Shown: positions 18,628 through 27,625, counted from the first letter of the stretch. The stretch: 64,000 nucleotides of DNA from Adhaeribacter aerolatus (GCF_007991635.1 NZ_BJYS01000026.1:53952-117951); one strand, 5' to 3'. Notes: generated by a model from the letters alone, not told the origin. Program-made: numbers and translations.

Positions 18628-19563
18628 TTAAACCCCTTTGGTGGCAGCTTTCATTTTGGCCAAGGCGGTTTGGGCTACCAGCAAAGCATCCTGGGTATAG
18701 TAACCTTTGTTAAATACTTCAAAAGAAATAATCAGCGGTTTATCGGGTTGGCGGAGGGCTTGTAAAATGCGGCCAATGGGTGCTACGCCTTCGCCGGTAT
18801 AAATGCGGTCGGCATCGGTAATGGTGGCCGGCGAAGAACTGGCGCTGTAATCGTTCACGTGAAATATTTCGATGCCGGGTTTACCTACCAAATGTAAGCT
18901 GTCGAGGCTGGTGCCGCCTTTGTATAAATGGTACACATCGAGCAAGAGTCGGGCTGACGGATGACCGCTTTCGGTGGCAACGTACAATACTTCGCTCAGG
19001 CGGCTTAAATTCTTCGAAAACCCCCAGAGTTCCAGTTGCGGTACTACGCCGGTTTGGTCGCCCAGTTCTAATATTTTGCGGTAACGTTCGGCGGCTTTTT
19101 TCAGGTCAAGACCCGGCGTGTTGGTAGCGCCGGCGGGTGGGGCAGCGGTGCGCTTACAGCCCAATTGCGCCAGCAGTTCCATTTCGCGTTTTAATAAATC
19201 CAAGCCTTTTTGGCGGGCCGCATCATCATCCACAATCCAGTTGGCGAAACCAATGGCATTCTCTATTTTCAGGCCTAAGTCACCAATGCGTTTGCGGGCA
19301 TCCGCAATTGTACCGCCACCGCTCAGATAGGTTTCCAGCGAGTTCATCCAGATTTCGACGGAGCGGAAGCCGGCTTTGGATGCGGTTTCGAGTTCTTTAA
19401 CAAAACCTAAATTTTGGCCCCGGATGGTGCTCATGTTCAGGCAGTATGTAAAAGCTAGTTTAGGTGCCGGTTTGGCCAGGTTTACTTCGGGTAACAACGA
19501 TAAGCCTACGGCAGCGCCCAGTGCTTTTAAGGAATTTCTGCGGTTTAATAATGAATCAGCCAT
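18628..19563 (-). CDS. Exported sugar phosphate isomerase/epimerase-like TIM-barrel protein
   Basis: A 311-aa AP-endonuclease-2/xylose-isomerase-like barrel. The N-terminus has a twin-arginine pattern (LLNRRNSLKALGAAVGLSLL), suggesting Tat export as a folded, probably metal-binding protein. Barrel motifs are FRSVEIWMNSLE near residue 68, PQLELWGFSKNLS near 180, SARLLLDVYHLYKGG near 205 and IEIFHVNDYSAS near 230; the Glu, Asp and His residues in these strands are typical metal ligands. The substrate is unknown. It lies beside secreted glycosidases, so a role in processing released sugars is plausible. A -7 box is found about 75 bases upstream. Confidence 0.78.
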   Translation of the reverse strand: MADSLLNRRNSLKALGAAVGLSLLPEVNLAKPAPKLAFTYCLNMSTIRGQNLGFVKELETASKAGFRSVEIWMNSLETYLSGGGTIADARKRIGDLGLKIENAIGFANWIVDDDAARQKGLDLLKREMELLAQLGCKRTAAPPAGATNTPGLDLKKAAERYRKILELGDQTGVVPQLELWGFSKNLSRLSEVLYVATESGHPSARLLLDVYHLYKGGTSLDSLHLVGKPGIEIFHVNDYSASSSPATITDADRIYTGEGVAPIGRILQALRQPDKPLIISFEVFNKGYYTQDALLVAQTALAKMKAATKGV

Positions 19564-19632
19564 ACCGTAAAACTAATATTTAAGCGTTAAATTACAACCG
19601 TTCTGATTAAGAATTCCGGCTAACAAAAGCGG

Positions 19633-19640
19633 CAAAATTA
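19633..19640 (-). promoter_or_regulatory. Bacteroidota-type -7 box for the isomerase-like gene
   Basis: TAATTTTG on the minus strand fits TAnnTTTG. No clear TTTG-like -33 element was found. It faces the M1 peptidase gene across a 203-base divergent gap; TACCTTTA on the + strand around 19684 is a one-mismatch candidate for that gene. Confidence 0.4.
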
Positions 19641-19766
19641 TTAATTCGGGGGAAGCGTACTGGAATTTTATTTCATACCGCGTACCTTTAATATTTGCAG
19701 CCGGTTTAGCATAAGCACTATTTCGCTTTAAATTAAATCTAAGCCGGTTTAAATTTTAACTTCATC

Positions 19767-21428
19767 ATGTATCGTTCAAGATTTAATATTTTTTTTCAGT
19801 TTGCAGCCCTGGTTTTTTTGCTGACGGGGACTTTTTCGGCACAGGCGCAAACGCCCATATTTACCCGCCAGGATACCCTACGCGGTTCTATTACCGCCGA
19901 GCGGGCTTGGTGGGATCTGACTTATTACCACCTGGATATAAAAGTAAACCCCGCCGACAGTACCATCCGGGGCAAGAATACCGTGCAGTACAAGGTGCTG
20001 CAGCCCAGCCAAACCATGCAAATGGACTTGCAGCCGCCCATGCGCATTGAGCAGGTAACCCAAAACGGTAAAACCGTCACTTTCACCCGCGAAGGCAACG
20101 CGTATTTTCTGAAGCTAACCGAAAAGCAAACGCCAGGCAAAATAAATAAAGTAGAGGTGGTGTACGGCGGTAAGCCCCAGGTGAGTAAAAATCCGCCCTG
20201 GAGTGGCGGCGTTACCTGGCGCAAAGATGCCAACGGCAATCCGTTTGTGGCTACTTCGGTGCAGGGCGACGGCGCCAGTTTGTGGTGGCCCTGCAAAGAC
20301 CACATGTACGACGAACCCGACAGCATGCTCATTAGCGTAACGGTGCCCCAGAAATTAACCGATGTATCGAATGGCCGGCTGCGGAAAGTGGTACAGAACA
20401 ACGATGGCACCAAAACCTTTCATTGGGCGGTAACTAACCCCATTAACAACTACGGGGTAAATATTAATATTGGCGATTACGTGCACTTTGGCGAGAAATA
20501 TCCCGGCGAAAAGGGTGTGCTGGATTGCGATTATTACGTGTTGCGCGACAACCTGGACAAAGCTAAAAAACATTTTGCCGAAGTGCCGCGCATGTTAAAG
20601 GCTTTTGAGCATTGGTTTGGCCCGTACCCTTTTTACGAAGACGGTTATAAACTGGTAGAGGTGCCTTACTTGGGCATGGAGCACCAAAGTTCGGTTACGT
20701 ACGGCAATAAATACCAAAACGGCTACCTGGGCAAAGATTTGAGCAAAACCGGTTGGGGCCTGAAGTTCGATTTTATTATTGTGCACGAATCGGGGCACGA
20801 GTGGTTTGCCAACAATATTACCTATAAAGATATTGCCGATATGTGGATTCACGAGAGCTTTACGGCTTACTCCGAAAACCTTTTTCTGGATTATCACTTT
20901 GGCAAAAAAGCTTCGGCCGAATACGTAATTGGTACCCGGGCTAATATTCAGAACGACCGTCCTATTATAGGCAAGTACAATGTAAACTACAGTGGCTCCG
21001 GCGATATGTACTACAAAGGCGCCAACATGCTGCACACGCTCCGGCAAATTGTAAACAGCGATGCCAAGTGGCGCACCATTTTGCGCGGCCTGAACAAAAC
21101 TTTTTACCACCAAACCGTTACCACCGGGCAAATAGAAGATTACCTGAGCAAACAAACCGGGCGCGACCTGAAACCATTTTTCGACCAATACTTGCGCGAT
21201 GTACGAATACCCGTGCTGGAGTATACTTTTAAAGATAACAAGCTGCAATACCGCTGGAACAATGCCGTAGCCGGGTTTAACATGCCCGTAAAAGTATACC
21301 TCAACGACAAAGAAGCCTGGCTGGAACCCACCCCCAACTGGCAGGAACTAAAAGAAACCCCCTCCAAAGCCAAACTAAAAATAGATCCTAATTTTTACGT
21401 AACGGCTTCGAATAAACCCAAAATATAA
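19767..21428 (+). CDS. Secreted M1-family metallopeptidase
   Basis: A zinc aminopeptidase-like enzyme of 553 aa with a signal peptide (FFQFAALVFLLTGTFSAQAQ). It has the N-terminal beta domain of M1 peptidases (YHLDIKVNPADSTIRGKNTV), an exopeptidase-like loop LGMEHQSSVTYG in place of GAMEN, the zinc site HESGHEWFAN (His340, Glu341, His344) and the third ligand Glu363 in WIHESFTAYSE, exactly 18 residues after the HExxH. The tail is a short beta domain. The helical C-terminal domain of large M1 enzymes is missing, as in the compact Bacteroidota group. It probably degrades peptides in the periplasm. Confidence 0.9.
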   Translation: MYRSRFNIFFQFAALVFLLTGTFSAQAQTPIFTRQDTLRGSITAERAWWDLTYYHLDIKVNPADSTIRGKNTVQYKVLQPSQTMQMDLQPPMRIEQVTQNGKTVTFTREGNAYFLKLTEKQTPGKINKVEVVYGGKPQVSKNPPWSGGVTWRKDANGNPFVATSVQGDGASLWWPCKDHMYDEPDSMLISVTVPQKLTDVSNGRLRKVVQNNDGTKTFHWAVTNPINNYGVNINIGDYVHFGEKYPGEKGVLDCDYYVLRDNLDKAKKHFAEVPRMLKAFEHWFGPYPFYEDGYKLVEVPYLGMEHQSSVTYGNKYQNGYLGKDLSKTGWGLKFDFIIVHESGHEWFANNITYKDIADMWIHESFTAYSENLFLDYHFGKKASAEYVIGTRANIQNDRPIIGKYNVNYSGSGDMYYKGANMLHTLRQIVNSDAKWRTILRGLNKTFYHQTVTTGQIEDYLSKQTGRDLKPFFDQYLRDVRIPVLEYTFKDNKLQYRWNNAVAGFNMPVKVYLNDKEAWLEPTPNWQELKETPSKAKLKIDPNFYVTASNKPKI

Positions 21429-21460
21429 ACCCATCTTATAAAGCAGTGTTGAATCAGGGC

Positions 21461-21506
21461 CATTAACGTAATCACTTTACTGGCGGGAGGCTCCGTCTCG
21501 TGTCTT
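21461..21506 (+). repeat. Imperfect 46-bp direct repeat, left of the DUF1016 gene
   Basis: Starts CATTAAC and ends TCGTGTCTT, with the shared core GAGGCTCC. It aligns without gaps to 22616-22661 with 33 of 46 bases identical. It ends 17 bases before the DUF1016 start codon. Confidence 0.5.
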
Positions 21507-21523
21507 AACCAGAGTAAACAATA

Positions 21524-22540
21524 ATGACAGATAAGGGAAATATGCTACCAGAATCAATTCTATTCCACGAAATTAGTACCCTTATTGAACAGAGCCATAT
21601 AAAGGTAGTCTCTCAAGTAAACAGCACCATGACCCTACTTTTTTGGCAGGTAGGCAAACGAACCAATGAATTTATACTGGCACATAAACGAGCTGAATAT
21701 GGCCAGCAAATTATCGTTTCGCTGTCAGGACAATTGGAAGAACGCTTTGGCAGGAGCTTCGGAGAAAAAAATTTACGGAGAATGCTGCAATTTGCGAGTG
21801 TGTTTCCAGAACCTGAAAAAGTCGTTACACTGTCACGACATTTAAGCTGGTCGCACTTTCTGGTCTTGTTGCCGCTGAAAACAGCAGAAAAACGATTGTT
21901 TTATGCCCAGCGGACCATTCAGGAGAAGTTGAGTGTCCGGGAACTTCGGAAACAAATTGAGCAAAAAGCTTATGAACGCACAGCAATTGCGGATGCGCAA
22001 TTACCAAATAAAGAACATCACCTCTCCGGTAGTTTTAAGGATCCTTACCTATTAGATTTCCTGAACTTACCGGCTGGTTATCTTGAAAATGACCTGGAAA
22101 CCGCTATCTTGAGAGAACTTGAAAAATTTATTCTAGAGGTAGGGAAGGGTTTTGCCTTTGTAGAACGGCAAAAACGGATGATCATTGACGGGGAAGATTA
22201 TTACTTAGACCTGCTGTTCTATCACCGTAAGTTGAAACGGTTGGTCGCCATTGAACTAAAGATTGGCAAGTTCCAGGCAAAACACAAAGGCCAAATGGAG
22301 CTATACCTCAAATGGTTGAATAAACACGAGAAAGAGGAAGGCGAAGAAGCACCAATTGGACTCATCCTTTGCGCAGAAACGAGCCGGGAACAGGTAGAGC
22401 TGCTGGAAATGCATAAAGATGGCATTATGGTAGCCGAATATTTGACTGAGTTGCCACCCCGAAAAGAATTGGAACGGCGCTTACAGAAAGCATATGTAGA
22501 GGCAAAAGAAGTAATAGAAAAAAGGAAACAACTGGAATAA
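21524..22540 (+). CDS. DUF1016 (YhcG-type) PDDEXK nuclease-like protein
   Basis: A 338-aa protein of the YhcG/DUF1016 family. The N-terminal domain (about 1-150) contains LLFWQVGKRTNEFI, FGEKNLRRMLQFASVFPE and LSWSHFLVLLPLK, all family signatures. The C-terminal half is a PDDEXK nuclease fold: FAFVERQKRMIIDGEDYYLD near residue 205, then DLLFYHRKLKRLVAIELKIG, where Asp and the ExK pair form the predicted metal site, and QMELYLKWLN. The family is linked to DNA processing and often sits in restriction or mobile loci. No partner gene is next to it. Imperfect direct repeats flank it, suggesting it moved as a unit. Confidence 0.9.
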   Translation: MTDKGNMLPESILFHEISTLIEQSHIKVVSQVNSTMTLLFWQVGKRTNEFILAHKRAEYGQQIIVSLSGQLEERFGRSFGEKNLRRMLQFASVFPEPEKVVTLSRHLSWSHFLVLLPLKTAEKRLFYAQRTIQEKLSVRELRKQIEQKAYERTAIADAQLPNKEHHLSGSFKDPYLLDFLNLPAGYLENDLETAILRELEKFILEVGKGFAFVERQKRMIIDGEDYYLDLLFYHRKLKRLVAIELKIGKFQAKHKGQMELYLKWLNKHEKEEGEEAPIGLILCAETSREQVELLEMHKDGIMVAEYLTELPPRKELERRLQKAYVEAKEVIEKRKQLE

Positions 22541-22615
22541 AAAGAAACACTAAAATACAAGGAATAAAATGAAAGCACGATGCCTTAATAATGTGTATAT
22601 CAAATAAAAATGAGT

Positions 22616-22661
22616 CATTAACATAACCATTGTGCGAGAGCGAGGCTCCACATCGTGCCTT
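22616..22661 (+). repeat. Imperfect 46-bp direct repeat, right of the DUF1016 gene
   Basis: Partner of 21461-21506, starting CATTAAC with core GAGGCTCC and ending TCGTGCCTT. Its end also pairs with an upstream word: GCACGATG at 22575-22582 and CATCGTGC at 22651-22658 are perfect complements, and a run of T follows, so it may double as a terminator. The remaining gap to 22907 shows nothing else. Confidence 0.5.
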
Positions 22662-22907
22662 TTTTATCAGCCCTTAGGCCTGTGGTACACCTAAAAATAC
22701 ATGTTTCTTTCAAGAGCGAATACAGCAAGATAAAGCTCACTAAACCCAAAGAGCGAACTTTGCTGAAATGGATTTTCTCCAAACTGCCTGGAGGGTAGTA
22801 GCTACAGGCTATTTTTCAAAGCTGGGTAAAACCGGTTTTTTTAGTTCGTATACGGGTAGAATTATATTAATTTGTAAATATTGTTATAATCCCAAATTGA
22901 ATAAAGT

Positions 22908-23273
22908 ATGAATATAACACCCGAGCACAATGCTAGAATGGCAAAAATGACATTTGCATCCGTATATCCGCACTATATCACAAAAGTACAGCGCAAAGGC
23001 CGGACAAAAGAAGAATTACACCAAGTTATAGCGTGGTTGACGGGCTTCGAAGATAAAAAACTGCAAGAGCTGGTTGAGAAGAAAGTGACTTTCGAAACAT
23101 TCTTTGAAAATGCAAAATTGAACCCCAATGCGCACCTCATTACAGGCGTAATTTGTGGCTACCGGATAGAAGAAATTGAGAATCCTTTAACAAAACAAGT
23201 AAGGTATTTAGACAAGTTAGTGGACGAATTAGCAAAAGGCAAGAAAATGGAGAAGATTCTGCGACAAGCGTAA
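22908..23273 (+). CDS. DUF2200 family protein
   Basis: 121 aa matching DUF2200 over its full length: [20 protein letters not shown] at the N-terminus, [52 protein letters not shown] and the conserved end [20 protein letters not shown]. The family is small, cytoplasmic and of unknown function. The gene stands alone between the DUF1016 gene and an A+T-rich hypothetical. Confidence 0.9.
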   Translation: MNITPEHNARMAKMTFASVYPHYITKVQRKGRTKEELHQVIAWLTGFEDKKLQELVEKKVTFETFFENAKLNPNAHLITGVICGYRIEEIENPLTKQVRYLDKLVDELAKGKKMEKILRQA

Positions 23274-23369
23274 AAGCAAATGACAAACGCCACGACAGAA
23301 ACTTATAGCGGGTAAAGTGCTTCAAAACCGCTGGAAGCTATATGTAAGACCGTTAGTCTGAATAAAATA

Positions 23370-24002
23370 ATGCGAACCTTAAAAATTGTGCTAATAATTA
23401 TCGTTTGCGCGGCAATTACTATGACCCTTGCTTTAAGGATTATTAAAGTAAACAACGATGAATCAACAACTACAATATTTATTAATGCTGATAAGGGAAG
23501 TGAATTTACAGTAGCAGAATATATACCTGTTTCAAAAGAAATATTTATAAACGATTCGATTGTTTTTCCATTAGGTAAAGTTTATGTTCAAAATGAAGTT
23601 ATGCTGAAGCACCATTTCTTTATTTTTTCTGAATATTTTGAAAAGTCTCCCAACAATGGGAAATACCTTACATATAATTCTGATGGTCTATCCAATAAAC
23701 ACAAGTTTGTGCTTATTGCAAGTAGAACAGATACTACATTTCAAGAAATGAGCTTAACTAAGGCAGTTGAGCCAGATTTGAATAATTACAGTTTAAATAA
23801 TCAACTTATTGATTTAAGAAATATTCAATATGATGCTACTGACTATGAAAGCTTAGATACATTGAAATTTTATATCAAAAAGGCTACTATCAAGCCTTTT
23901 AATTTTCAAACATCAGGCAAAGTAAATTCTACATATAATATAAACAAAATAACCCTTGATAAAACACCAGTGGATTCGGTGTTATTCGTTAAGAAAAAAT
24001 AA
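23370..24002 (+). CDS. Hypothetical membrane-anchored protein
   Basis: 210 aa, not recognised. One N-terminal membrane segment (IVLIIIVCAAITMTLALRI) is followed by a polar, mostly beta-like domain rich in Asn, Thr and Lys, so it is probably anchored in the inner membrane facing the periplasm. There is no lipobox. Base composition is markedly A+T-rich compared with the GH43-like gene after it, suggesting separate acquisition. ATG 23370 is the natural start. Confidence 0.6.
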   Translation: MRTLKIVLIIIVCAAITMTLALRIIKVNNDESTTTIFINADKGSEFTVAEYIPVSKEIFINDSIVFPLGKVYVQNEVMLKHHFFIFSEYFEKSPNNGKYLTYNSDGLSNKHKFVLIASRTDTTFQEMSLTKAVEPDLNNYSLNNQLIDLRNIQYDATDYESLDTLKFYIKKATIKPFNFQTSGKVNSTYNINKITLDKTPVDSVLFVKKK

Positions 24003-24164
24003 TATTACTAAGCTTAATAAAGTAAGTGTATACCAAATCCTGTTTTGCTGTGATTTTGGCATACATACGGCCTGTCAGCCAGAATTTCATTAACCCTTAA
24101 GAAGGTAAGCTTTTACCTGGGAATGCTTTCTTGAATATTAACTGATACTTTTTAAATAAACTTC

Positions 24165-25169
24165 ATGAAAAGTTTTGTGTTTACTTTATTAGGTTTCTTG
24201 TTTTTTACCCAAAACCTAAATGCCCAGGAAAGCAGGGTACGGGAAGTCCGAAAAAATGTACCATTAGATTCTATTGTTTTAAGTGACCCTTTTATACTGG
24301 CCGATCAGAAAACAAAAATGTACTACATGACCGGAACCGGCGGTATGCTCTGGAAGAGTAAAGATTTGAAGCTATGGGAAGGACCTTATCAGGTAACGAA
24401 AACCGACCCAAATTCCTGGATGGGACCAAAGCCCATGATTTGGGCGGCCGAAATTCATGCGTATAAAGGTAAGTACTATTATTTTGCCACTTTCACCAAC
24501 CGGGCCGTAATGATAGATACGGTTAGGGGCAATGCCATCGAACGCCGGGCCTGCCATGTGCTGGTAAGCGATAAACCCGATGGCCCCTTTGTACCTATGC
24601 AAGACCCTACTTATTTGCCGGCCAATATGCCTACCCTGGATGGAACGCTCTGGGTAGATAAAGACGGCAAGCCCTATATGGTTTACTGCTACGAATGGCT
24701 GCAGAACTGGAACGGCACGATGGAGAAGATCCAACTAAAACCCGATTTAAGCGGCACCATTGGAAAAGGAAAAGTTTTGTTCCGGGCCAGCGATTCTCCC
24801 TGGAGCCGGGAAAAAGATGAAAATGGCCAGGAGAAACCAAATAAAGTAACAGATGGGCCTTACTTATTTAAAACCAAAACCGGGCGCTTAGGCATGATTT
24901 GGACCAGTTGGATTCATGATGTTTACACCCAAGGCGTGGCTTATTCAGAAAGCGGTACCCTCGACGGCCCCTGGATTCATGAAAAAGAACCGATTACGCC
25001 GCTCAACTTCGGACACGGGATGTTGTTCCGCACCTTAGATGGCAAGTTGCTAATGTCCATTCATAGTCATAAAAGTATAAACGGCCGCTATCGCCGCATT
25101 CCGCACTTGTTCCAAGCAGATTTATCGGGTGATAAGCTAGTGGTAGGCAAGCTTTATAGCCCGAAATAA
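24165..25169 (+). CDS. Secreted GH43-like glycoside hydrolase
   Basis: A 334-aa exported protein (signal peptide FTLLGFLFFTQNLNAQ) with a five-bladed propeller pattern. The GH43 catalytic base Asp is in VLSDPFILAD (Asp41), and the pKa-modulating Asp is in TLDGTLWVDKDGKPY. At the usual general-acid strand, where most GH43 enzymes have Glu-Gly-Pro, this protein reads VTDGPYLFKTKTG, with Asp. Other blades include WAAEIHAYKGKYYYFATF and NFGHGMLFRTLDGKL. Arabinosidase or xylosidase specificity cannot be assigned. A perfect hairpin downstream ends transcription against the converging gene. Confidence 0.72.
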   Translation: MKSFVFTLLGFLFFTQNLNAQESRVREVRKNVPLDSIVLSDPFILADQKTKMYYMTGTGGMLWKSKDLKLWEGPYQVTKTDPNSWMGPKPMIWAAEIHAYKGKYYYFATFTNRAVMIDTVRGNAIERRACHVLVSDKPDGPFVPMQDPTYLPANMPTLDGTLWVDKDGKPYMVYCYEWLQNWNGTMEKIQLKPDLSGTIGKGKVLFRASDSPWSREKDENGQEKPNKVTDGPYLFKTKTGRLGMIWTSWIHDVYTQGVAYSESGTLDGPWIHEKEPITPLNFGHGMLFRTLDGKLLMSIHSHKSINGRYRRIPHLFQADLSGDKLVVGKLYSPK

Positions 25170-25193
25170 AAGGCCAGAGGCCAGAAGAAAAAT

Positions 25194-25212
25194 CGCGAGC
25201 GGGACGCTCGCG
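25194..25212. repeat. REP-like palindrome CGCGAGCG-GGA-CGCTCGCG
   Basis: Perfect 8-bp stem with a GGA loop, G+C-rich against an A-rich flank, 25 bases after the GH43-like stop codon. It has no U-tract. It resembles short interspersed palindromes of this phylum; no second copy was seen in the window. Confidence 0.45.
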
Positions 25213-25243
25213 CTAGGGGATAGTGAAGAAATATCAGTTTAAA

Positions 25244-25287
25244 CTAAAACCGCCGGCCTCAGATAGAACTCAGACCGGCGGTTTTAG
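25244..25287. terminator. Bidirectional hairpin terminator
   Basis: Perfect 13-bp stem CTAAAACCGCCGG (25244-25256) and CCGGCGGTTTTAG (25275-25287) with an 18-base loop, between a + strand gene ending at 25169 and a - strand gene ending at 25348. The A/T-rich stem base provides a short U-run in each direction. Confidence 0.75.
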
Positions 25288-25347
25288 AGGTTAAAAACTG
25301 ATTAACAAAAATCGAACAACGATTAACGAACAACGGATAACGAAAGG

Positions 25348-25950
25348 CTACTTTGCTAACTGGGCAATTTTTTCCAGCGGAATGGTGTCGGCTAAACGTA
25401 AAATATCGGCTTCTTTGGTGTCGTCCATTTTTAAATTTACCAGGGTGTTCTGCATTGGGATTTGTAAGTCGTAGTTTACTTTTTTGGTTTCGGTGTCTTC
25501 GTTTTTGTATAACACAGCTTTGTAGCCCTGCACTTTTACTACTTTTTGCTTGCCGTCGCCGGAGTTACCCACAAACGGAATAGCCAGGAATGTATTCAGG
25601 CTGTTAATGAGTGGTGAATTATTAATTACATCGATGCTGGCGGTTTTGGCACCGGTGCCGTAGGTGCGCTGCACAAATAAACCCATGCCGCCGGTACTGC
25701 CGCTGCCAGTGGTGTTATCGTCTTTGGTGTTGGCGGTTAAAGCATCCATTTTGGTCGGCAATAATTTCAGAATGTCTTTCCCGATGGCAGCATCTATCTC
25801 ACGCAGCATTTGTTCCATGGCAAAACGCGAGTTGCCTAAGTTGCCGGCTGTATAGGCGGTGCGGGCGGCCGTTAAATTTTTAGAAAAGTCCTGGGCCTGT
25901 GCCCGGAAAAAGAATACGCTTAAAAGTAAAAGCAGGAATATATTTTTCAT
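25348..25950 (-). CDS. Secreted protein of unknown function, paralogue of the gene at 25966
   Basis: 200 aa with a signal peptide (IFLLLLLSVFFFRAQAQ). The mature part begins with a TPR-like helical segment (AARTAYTAGNLGNSRFAMEQ, MLREIDAAIGKDILKLLP), then a Thr/Gly/Ser linker and a beta-rich half (GGMGLFVQRTYG, YKAVLYKNEDTE). It aligns with the neighbour at 25966-26781 across the helical segment, the aromatic QRxY element and the tail, so it is a tandem duplicate. The 15-base gap between them suggests one operon, with this gene second. No family was recognised. Confidence 0.72.
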   Translation of the reverse strand: MKNIFLLLLLSVFFFRAQAQDFSKNLTAARTAYTAGNLGNSRFAMEQMLREIDAAIGKDILKLLPTKMDALTANTKDDNTTGSGSTGGMGLFVQRTYGTGAKTASIDVINNSPLINSLNTFLAIPFVGNSGDGKQKVVKVQGYKAVLYKNEDTETKKVNYDLQIPMQNTLVNLKMDDTKEADILRLADTIPLEKIAQLAK

Positions 25951-25965
25951 GTTTAATAGTGTCTT

Positions 25966-26781
25966 TTAGTAAAGTAATATTTTTGAACCCGGCTTATTTT
26001 TCGCCGAGCATTTTTTAATACCGTCAATATCCAGGGTATTGGCAGCGGCCAGCATATCCTGCTCATTCTTAAAGTTTACGCCTTCGTAAACCACCACCGA
26101 GGATTGGCCAATGGGCACACTGACTTTATACCCGCTGTCTTCATCATACTCAATAATGGCACGGTTGTTTTTTACTTTGGTTTGTTTCCAGTTTTGTTTG
26201 CCACCCGAAGTTTGGGCCGCAGCACCGCCATTGGCAAAGTACAGGTTCAGGCCGGTCATCAGGGCCGCATTATTTGCTATAGCAATCCGCAGTTCTTTAT
26301 CGGCATTGTCTTTATACTGGCGCTGAATGGTTAAGCCTACCCAGCCCCAGCCGGTGCTGGTAACCTGGTCTTGCTCGGCGTCTTTTTTCAGGCCGCTGAT
26401 GGTTTCGGGCAACGATTTTAGTATTTTCTGGCCGATTTCCATTTCTACTCCCAACATGGCCTGCTGAATAGCGTAACGGGCTTCGCCGTATTTACCGGCC
26501 TTGAAAGAACCTTCGGCATCGGTTAAATTAGCTTTTACATCGGGTGGGGTAGAAACCAGGCCGGCGCCCCCTTTGTTGCCGGCCCGGGAGCCTGAACTTG
26601 TTTCAGCTGCGCCAGTACTATTGGCGGGCTGACTGCGGTCTACACCCATGGCTTTGTCCACGGCTTGTTCGGCTTTTCGCTCAATGTTTGACCTGACGCG
26701 GTTCAGGAGCACCTGCCCCGAGGCAGCTTCGTGCAGCAGGCATAAACTTACAGCAATCATTAAACCAGGTAATTTTTTCAT
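25966..26781 (-). CDS. Secreted protein of unknown function, paralogue of the gene at 25348
   Basis: 271 aa with a signal peptide (LMIAVSLCLLHEAASGQ). It has an extra ~65-residue Ser/Gly/Ala-rich linker before the shared core: FKAGKYGEARYAIQQAMLGV, EIGQKILKSLPETISGL, WVGLTIQRQYKDNADKELRI, NNRAIIEYDEDSGYKVSVPI. The core lines up with the 200-aa neighbour. Probably periplasmic or surface-exposed. First gene of a likely two-gene operon transcribed leftwards. Confidence 0.72.
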   Translation of the reverse strand: MKKLPGLMIAVSLCLLHEAASGQVLLNRVRSNIERKAEQAVDKAMGVDRSQPANSTGAAETSSGSRAGNKGGAGLVSTPPDVKANLTDAEGSFKAGKYGEARYAIQQAMLGVEMEIGQKILKSLPETISGLKKDAEQDQVTSTGWGWVGLTIQRQYKDNADKELRIAIANNAALMTGLNLYFANGGAAAQTSGGKQNWKQTKVKNNRAIIEYDEDSGYKVSVPIGQSSVVVYEGVNFKNEQDMLAAANTLDIDGIKKCSAKNKPGSKILLY

Positions 26782-26948
26782 AGTTTTTTAGTTAATGGTG
26801 TTTGGATTATTAATTTTGCTAAAACTTTGATAAAGTTATAAAATATCTTTTTTAGTTAATAAAAATTCAAATATTTATTTTCAGTTTGTTTCAAAAAGCT
26901 TCTTAATATTTCGTATTGCACAAGAATTAACCTTTATAGCGCTAGAAG

Positions 26949-27479
26949 ATGCGGAAAATAATACTTAACTTGGCGGTAAGTCTGGATAGTTTAATTGAAG
27001 GTCCGAATGGTGAGTTTGACTGGTGTTTTACCGACCAGGATTATGGCATGACGCCGTTTCTGGAAAGTATTGACACGGTAATATTCGGGCGTAAGAGTTA
27101 CGAGTTAATGTTGCAGTATGAGGCAGAGCCATATCCGGGTAAATCGAAATACGTGTTTTCCCATCAGCTGCAAACCAAAGTTCTCAATACCCAGGTGGTA
27201 GCCGGCAATGTGAAAGAGGTAGTTAACCAAATACGCCGGCAGCCCGGTAAAAACATCTGGCTTTTCGGCGGGGCCGAATTAACAAGAGATTTTTTGAACG
27301 CGGATTTGGTAGATGAATTGCAACTATCTATTCACCCGATAATACTGGGGCAGGGCAAGCCCCTATTTATTGATATTCAGGAGCGAAAACATTTTCGGTT
27401 TACCGATGCTAAAACATACAGTTCCGGACTGGTACAGGTTTTTTACGAGCGTGACGCGCTACTGCCGGGTAAGGTTTAA
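26949..27479 (+). CDS. Dihydrofolate reductase/RibD C-terminal-like reductase
   Basis: A 176-aa NADPH-binding protein of the YyaP/YwjB type. Motifs are MRKIILNLAVSLDSLIEGPN at the N-terminus (usually SLDGxIxG, here SLIEG), DTVIFGRKSYELML near residue 42, KNIWLFGGAELTRDFLNADL near residue 98 and VDELQLSIHPIILGQGKPLF near 120. The family resembles the reductase domain of RibD, but the substrate is generally unknown. A very long perfect hairpin terminates the gene. Confidence 0.88.
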   Translation: MRKIILNLAVSLDSLIEGPNGEFDWCFTDQDYGMTPFLESIDTVIFGRKSYELMLQYEAEPYPGKSKYVFSHQLQTKVLNTQVVAGNVKEVVNQIRRQPGKNIWLFGGAELTRDFLNADLVDELQLSIHPIILGQGKPLFIDIQERKHFRFTDAKTYSSGLVQVFYERDALLPGKV

Positions 27480-27485
27480 ATAAAC

Positions 27486-27547
27486 CGGACCAACAACAGC
27501 CCGAACCAAATGAATATTTTGATTTGGTTCGGGCTGTTGTTGGTCCG
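27486..27547. terminator. Very long perfect hairpin between converging genes
   Basis: A 26-bp perfect stem (27486-27511 and 27522-27547) closes a 10-base loop gaatattttg, starting 7 bases after the reductase stop codon. The next gene converges from the right. It probably ends transcription in both directions; there is only a short T-run. Confidence 0.7.
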
Positions 27548-27625
27548 TTTGGTAAAATATAAACAAATTGCCGGCTAAACGATTACTGGTTTAGTGTTAG
27601 GTAAGCGTTTAGCCGCAAGGATATT

